Assembly: GCF_001870465.1 (NCBI RefSeq) | Contig: NZ_MDGK01000052.1 | Location: 248,001-312,000 of the forward strand | Length of the DNA: 64,000 bases | Direction of reading: 5' to 3' | Source: Pseudomonas extremorientalis | GTDB lineage: Bacteria > Pseudomonadota > Gammaproteobacteria > Pseudomonadales > Pseudomonadaceae | Part shown: one piece after another, positions 59,839 to 64,000 of the stretch | Layout of the letters: each line of letters starts with the position of its first letter | Numbering within the stretch: the first letter of the stretch is position 1 | The notes under the pieces: generated by a model | Database searches by the model: none | What the model was told of the DNA's origin: nothing | The model's input: only the letters and a program-made list of their open reading frames with translations | Program-made: the position numbers and the translations under genes

Positions 59839-62800
59839 TCAATCTGTGGTCGCCAACGCAGGGGTTGGTATGGGCCGGTGGAAAAACTTCTCGAGGTACA
59901 AGTATATGACCGGCGTGGTGAACAGCGTCAGCGCTTGGCTCACCAGCAAGCCGCCGACCACCGCGATCCCCAGCGGCTGGCGCATTTCCGCACCGGGGCC
60001 GGCGCCGAGCATCAGCGGCACCGCGCCGAGCAGGGCGGCGAGGGTGGTCATGATGATCGGCCGGAACCGCGTGACGCAGGCTTCGTAGATCGCTTCTTCA
60101 GGCGCCAGCCCGCGCACGCGCTGGGCGTCAAGGGCGAAGTCGATCATCAGGATGCCGTTCTTCTTCACGATACCGATCAATAGCACCAGGCCGATCAAGG
60201 CCATGATCGAAAAGTCCTGGCCCATCAGCGACAGCATGATCAGTGCGCCCAACCCGGCGGATGGCAAGGTCGAGATAATCGTCAGCGGGTGCACGAAACT
60301 CTCGTACAACACGCCGAGGATGATGTAGACCGCCACCAGCGCCGCCAGGATCAGCCACGGTTGGCTGGCCAGGGAGCTCTGGAACGCCTGGGCCGCGCCC
60401 TGGAAGTTGCCGATGATGGTAGTTGGCATGCCGATTTCATTCTTGGCCTGGTTGAGCATGATCACCGCATCGCCCAGCGCCACGCCCGGCGCCAGGTTGA
60501 ACGACAGGTTGGCGGCCGGGAACATGCCGTCATGGCTGATGGAAAGCGGCCCCACCGTCGGTGGATCGACTTTGGCCAGCGCCGACAGCGGCACCATCTC
60601 GTTGGTCAGCGGCGAGCGCAGGTAGAAATAGTTCAGGCTTTCGGCCTTGCCGCGTTGTTGCGTGTCCAGTTCCAGCACCACCTGGTACTGGTTGATTTCG
60701 GTCTGGAACTCGTTGATCTGGCGTTGGCCGAAGGCGTCGTACAGCGCCTGGTCCACATCGGTGGCGGTCAGGCCAAAGCGTGCGGCGGCCTGACGGTCGA
60801 TGCTGATGTGGGTGATGCTGCCGCCCAGTTGCAGGTCGTTGGACAGGTCGCGAAAGGCCGGGTTGGCGCGCAGTTTTTCGGTGAGGCGCTGGGTCCAGGT
60901 ATTCAGCGTCGCGCCGTCATTACTCTTGAGCACGTATTGGTACTGGGCGCGGCTGGGGCCGGAACTCAAGTTGATGTCCTGACCGGCACGCAGGTACAGC
61001 ACGATGCCGGGCACCTTGGCCAGTTTCGGGCGGATGCGATCAATGAACTGGCTGGCGGACACATCGCGATCACCGCGATCCTTCAAGGCGATCCAGAAAC
61101 GCCCGTTGGCAATGGTCTGGTTGCTGCCGGTCACCCCCACTGAATGCGAGAACGCTTGCACCGCCGGGTCGGCCTTGACGATCTCGGCCAGGGCCTTGTG
61201 CTTGGCGACCATGTCCGGGTACGACACGTCGGCCGCCGCTTCACTGGTGCCGAGTACAAAGCCGGTGTCCTGCACCGGGAAGAAACCCTTGGGGATAAAC
61301 ACATAGCCGACCACGGCCAGGGCCAGGGTTATCACAAAGATCGCTGCCATGGTGCGTTGATGGGCCAGGGCGCGGCGCAGGTTGCGCGCATAGCCGGCCA
61401 ACAGGCGCTCGCTGAAACCTGGTTTGTCGTGGGCGTGATGGGTGGGCGCGCGCATGAACAGCGCGGCGAGGGTCGGCGCCAGGGTCAGTGATACCACCAC
61501 CGAAATCAGGATGGTCGAGGTGGCTGTCAGCGCGAATTCCTTGAACAGCCGTCCGACCACGCCGCCCATGAACAGCAGCGGAATGAATGCCGCCACCAGC
61601 GAGAAGCTGATGGACACCACAGTAAAGCCGATTTCACCGGCGCCCTTGATCGCCGCTTCGCGCTTGTCGAGGCCCGCCTCCAGATGACGGTGAATGTTCT
61701 CCACCACCACGATGGCATCGTCCACCACAAAGCCCACGGCGATCACGATCGCCACCAGCGTGAGGTTGTTCAGGCTGAAGCCCATCAGGTACATCAGCGC
61801 AAAACTGGCGACCAGCGACACGCCCAGCACACTGGACACAATCAGCGTCGCCGACAATTGGCGCAGGAACAGCGCCATCACCGCCACCACCAGCAGGATG
61901 GCGATCAGCAAGGTGACTTCCACTTCGTGCAAGGAGGCGCGGATGGTCTTGGTGCGGTCGGTCAACACGCTGACCTGCACCGACGCCGGCAGCATGGCTT
62001 GCAGACGCGGCAGCTCGGCCTGGATACGGTCGACGGTCTCGACGATGTTTGCGCCCGGCTGGCGCGAAATCACCAGGTTGACCCCAGGCGTGTCGCCGGA
62101 CCAGGCCTGCACGTAGGCGTTTTCCGAGCCATTGATGACTTTGGCGATATCGCGCAGTTGAACCGGTGCGCCGTCCTTGTAGGACACGATCAACTGCGCG
62201 TAGTCCTCCGGGTGGAACAACTGGTCGTTGGTCGACAGGGTCGACACGCTGTTCTCGCCGTAGATCGCGCCCTTGGCCAGGTTGAGGCTCGATTGCTGGA
62301 TGGCCAGGCGGATATCGGCGAGGGTCAGGCCGATGGCGGCGAGTTTATCCGGGGACGCCTGCACGCGGATCGCCGGGCGTTGCTGGCCGGTGATGTTGAT
62401 CTGGCCAACGCCGTCGATCTGGCTGATCTGTCGGGCCAACAGGGTTTCCACGTAGTCGCTCAGCTCGGTGCTGGGCATGCTGTTGGAACTGACGCTGAGG
62501 ATCAGTACCGGGCTGTCCGCCGGGTTGACCTTTTTCCAGGTCGGCAGGCTCGGCATATCGCTGGGCAGCTTGCCGGACGCGGTGTTGATCGCCGCCTGCA
62601 CTTCCTGGGCGGCGGTGTCGATGCTCTTGTCCAGGGTGAATTGCAGGGTCAGCAGGCTGGAGCCCAATGCACTGCTGGAGGTCATTTGGGTCATGCCGGG
62701 GATAGCGCTGAATTGCACCTCCAATGGCGTGGCGACGGACGAGGCCATGGTGTCCGGGCTGGCGCCGGGCAGGGTGGCGGTCACCTGGATGGTCGGAAAC

Positions 62801-62928
62801 TCCGCTTCAGGCAGTGGGGCGATGGCCAGGCGCGGGAAGGCAATCAGCCCGAGCAGCACCAGGGCGAAGGTCAGCAGCAGGGTGGCGACCGGGTGGTCGA
62901 CACACCAGGCTGACGGCGAACGGCTCAT
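59839..62928 (-). CDS. RND efflux pump (HAE1, MdtC/MuxC-like)
   Basis: 1029 residues with the RND plan of 12 helices and two large periplasmic loops. The proton-relay segment GFVVDDAIVVVENIHRHLE near residue 400 is intact. The closest resemblance is to MdtB/MdtC-type multidrug pumps rather than CusA heavy-metal pumps. It overlaps the adaptor gene by four bases (ATGA). No outer-membrane channel gene is present in the window. Confidence 0.88.
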   Translation of the reverse strand: MSRSPSAWCVDHPVATLLLTFALVLLGLIAFPRLAIAPLPEAEFPTIQVTATLPGASPDTMASSVATPLEVQFSAIPGMTQMTSSSALGSSLLTLQFTLDKSIDTAAQEVQAAINTASGKLPSDMPSLPTWKKVNPADSPVLILSVSSNSMPSTELSDYVETLLARQISQIDGVGQINITGQQRPAIRVQASPDKLAAIGLTLADIRLAIQQSSLNLAKGAIYGENSVSTLSTNDQLFHPEDYAQLIVSYKDGAPVQLRDIAKVINGSENAYVQAWSGDTPGVNLVISRQPGANIVETVDRIQAELPRLQAMLPASVQVSVLTDRTKTIRASLHEVEVTLLIAILLVVAVMALFLRQLSATLIVSSVLGVSLVASFALMYLMGFSLNNLTLVAIVIAVGFVVDDAIVVVENIHRHLEAGLDKREAAIKGAGEIGFTVVSISFSLVAAFIPLLFMGGVVGRLFKEFALTATSTILISVVVSLTLAPTLAALFMRAPTHHAHDKPGFSERLLAGYARNLRRALAHQRTMAAIFVITLALAVVGYVFIPKGFFPVQDTGFVLGTSEAAADVSYPDMVAKHKALAEIVKADPAVQAFSHSVGVTGSNQTIANGRFWIALKDRGDRDVSASQFIDRIRPKLAKVPGIVLYLRAGQDINLSSGPSRAQYQYVLKSNDGATLNTWTQRLTEKLRANPAFRDLSNDLQLGGSITHISIDRQAAARFGLTATDVDQALYDAFGQRQINEFQTEINQYQVVLELDTQQRGKAESLNYFYLRSPLTNEMVPLSALAKVDPPTVGPLSISHDGMFPAANLSFNLAPGVALGDAVIMLNQAKNEIGMPTTIIGNFQGAAQAFQSSLASQPWLILAALVAVYIILGVLYESFVHPLTIISTLPSAGLGALIMLSLMGQDFSIMALIGLVLLIGIVKKNGILMIDFALDAQRVRGLAPEEAIYEACVTRFRPIIMTTLAALLGAVPLMLGAGPGAEMRQPLGIAVVGGLLVSQALTLFTTPVIYLYLEKFFHRPIPTPALATTD

Positions 62929-64000
62929 GGCTGCACCTTGGCATCGACGGTCTGGATGACCTGCGGCGGGTCCTTGAGTACCTCAACCTGCGCGCCGGCC
63001 TTGAGCCGCGACTGGCCGTCACTGACCAGCACATCCCCGGCCTGCACGCCCTTGATGATATTGAGGTCGCTGTCCTGGTACGTCACCTGCACCGGCACCA
63101 CCTCGACCTTGTCGCCGTTGACCCGGTACACGAAGTGCGAATCCAGGCCGCGCTGCACCACGGTCGGTGGAACGACCAAGGCGTTTTTGTCGAGGGCGGT
63201 CTGGATCTTGATGGTCACCAGTTGCCCCGGCCACAGGCGCTGTGAAGCGTTGTTGAACTCGGCCTTGGCGCGCAGGGTGCCGGTGGTGGAGCTGATCTGG
63301 TTGTCGATCAGGCTCAAATGGCCTTCGCCGAGCAAATCGCCGGTCTGGCCGTCGGTATCAGCGCCCAGGTAGGCGTCGACGCTGGCCGGGGTGGGCGCCG
63401 CGATCAGGCCTTGCAGGGTGGGCAACATCTGTTGCGGCAGGGAGAACTCGACGGCAATCGGGTCGATCTGGGTCACGGAAAACAGGCCCTGGGTATCGGC
63501 TGTGCGCAGGAAGTTGCCTTCATCCACGGTGCGAATACCCACGCGGCCGCTGACCGGTGAGCGAATCTGGGTGTAGGAAAGTTGCACCTGGGCCGAATCG
63601 ATGGCGGCCTGGTTGCCCTGGGCGGTGGCCTTGAGCTGGTTGACCAATGCTTGTTGCTGGTCATAGGTCTGCTTGGACACGCCGTCATCGACGCTCAATG
63701 CCTTGTAGCGCTTGAGGTTGACCAGCGCCACCTGCAACTGCGCCTGGCTTTCGCCCAGTTGCGCCTTGGCCTGGTCGAGGTTGGCGCGGATCGAGCGGTC
63801 ATCGATGGTCGCCAGCAGGTCGCCGGCCTTGACCCGTTGGCCTTCCTTGACCAGCAATTTAGTGAGGATGCCGTCCACCTGCGGGCGAATCACCACGCTG
63901 TGCAGTGACAGCACCGAACCGATCCCGCTGACAAAACGCGGAACATCCTGTTGCGCCACGCTCACCACCCGCACCGGAATCGCCGTGGGCGCCGCCAGTC
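62925..64000 (-). CDS. RND membrane-fusion (adaptor) protein, MdtA-like, N-terminus cut by window edge
   Basis: The frame is open through the right edge, so the N-terminus, probably with a signal or lipobox, is missing. Seen are the lipoyl-type strands (RPQVDGILTKLLVKEGQRVKAGDLL), a helical hairpin (QAKAQLGESQAQL...), the second lipoyl half RSPVSGRVGIRTVDEG, and a beta-barrel. It links the pump to an outer-membrane channel. First visible gene of the leftward operon. Confidence 0.88.
   Translation of the reverse strand, partial: LAAPTAIPVRVVSVAQQDVPRFVSGIGSVLSLHSVVIRPQVDGILTKLLVKEGQRVKAGDLLATIDDRSIRANLDQAKAQLGESQAQLQVALVNLKRYKALSVDDGVSKQTYDQQQALVNQLKATAQGNQAAIDSAQVQLSYTQIRSPVSGRVGIRTVDEGNFLRTADTQGLFSVTQIDPIAVEFSLPQQMLPTLQGLIAAPTPASVDAYLGADTDGQTGDLLGEGHLSLIDNQISSTTGTLRAKAEFNNASQRLWPGQLVTIKIQTALDKNALVVPPTVVQRGLDSHFVYRVNGDKVEVVPVQVTYQDSDLNIIKGVQAGDVLVSDGQSRLKAGAQVEVLKDPPQVIQTVDAKVQP

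Noticed and set aside
1..64000. tRNA genes, CRISPR arrays, insertion sequences, prophage genes
   Set aside because: None was seen. The repeats present are REP elements and short operator-like sites.

Overview
The window is a stretch of chromosome from a Pseudomonas of the fluorescens group. This is inferred from high-GC codon use with G/C third positions, a complete Pseudomonas-type division and cell-wall (dcw) cluster, many Pseudomonas-typical proteins (PA4642-like, WbuC cupin, OprD porin), and extragenic palindromes of the GTGGGAGGGGGCTTGCCCCC type known from P. fluorescens genomes. No tRNA, rRNA operon, CRISPR array, insertion sequence or prophage was seen.

Layout. (1) 1-1943: the 3' part of hisD and all of hisC (histidine synthesis). 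(2) 2071-7641: uraA-upp facing hpt (pyrimidine and purine salvage), a WbuC-type cupin, two small conserved proteins and mqo (malate:quinone oxidoreductase). (3) 7642-15808: a long intergenic stretch, then small conserved Pseudomonas genes, a PlsC-like acyltransferase, a divergent YedK/HMCES-like protein, a chemotaxis receptor and an M48 lipoprotein protease. (4) 15862-19418: a GDT1-type Mn/Ca transporter behind a yybP-ykoY (Mn2+) riboswitch, rsmC, a 2-hydroxyacid dehydrogenase and a LysE exporter. (5) 19550-27786: an accessory lipid module made of an AlkK-like acyl-CoA ligase, DUF1302 and DUF1329 envelope proteins and a MalT-type LuxR regulator. (6) 27783-29521: a hipBA toxin-antitoxin pair with two overlapping operators. 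(7) 29659-34776: an MBL hydrolase, an OmpA-like lipoprotein, and the dolP/gmhA/yraN/lpoA envelope operon read leftward. (8) 34986-54475: rsmI, rnpB, then mraZ-rsmH-ftsL-ftsI-murE-murF-mraY-murD-ftsW-murG-murC-ddlB-ftsQ-ftsA-ftsZ-lpxC, mostly with overlapping stops and starts. (9) 54610-64000, all leftward: a membrane diguanylate cyclase, an OprD porin, and an operon of RND adaptor (cut by the window edge), RND pump, response regulator and sensor kinase.

How parts work together. The dcw genes make lipid II (murE/F/D/C, ddlB, mraY, murG) and deliver it to the septum (ftsW, ftsI, ftsQ, ftsL, ftsA, ftsZ). lpoA, encoded just upstream on the other strand, activates the penicillin-binding proteins that polymerise it, and lpxC and gmhA feed lipopolysaccharide synthesis. 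Three MraZ-type repeats sit just after the promoter of the cluster.

The most interesting signals are: the Mn riboswitch with a mutually exclusive hairpin pair and an operator-like palindrome upstream of it; the YedK-like protein that has lost two of four known active-site residues; the AlkK/DUF1302/DUF1329/LuxR module with a possible Crc/Hfq site; the hipBA module with its double operator and a stop codon shared with its convergent neighbour; and clusters of repeated half-sites in otherwise unexplained intergenic DNA. I see no clearly undescribed large system. The best candidates for new biology are these regulatory sites and the lipid module.
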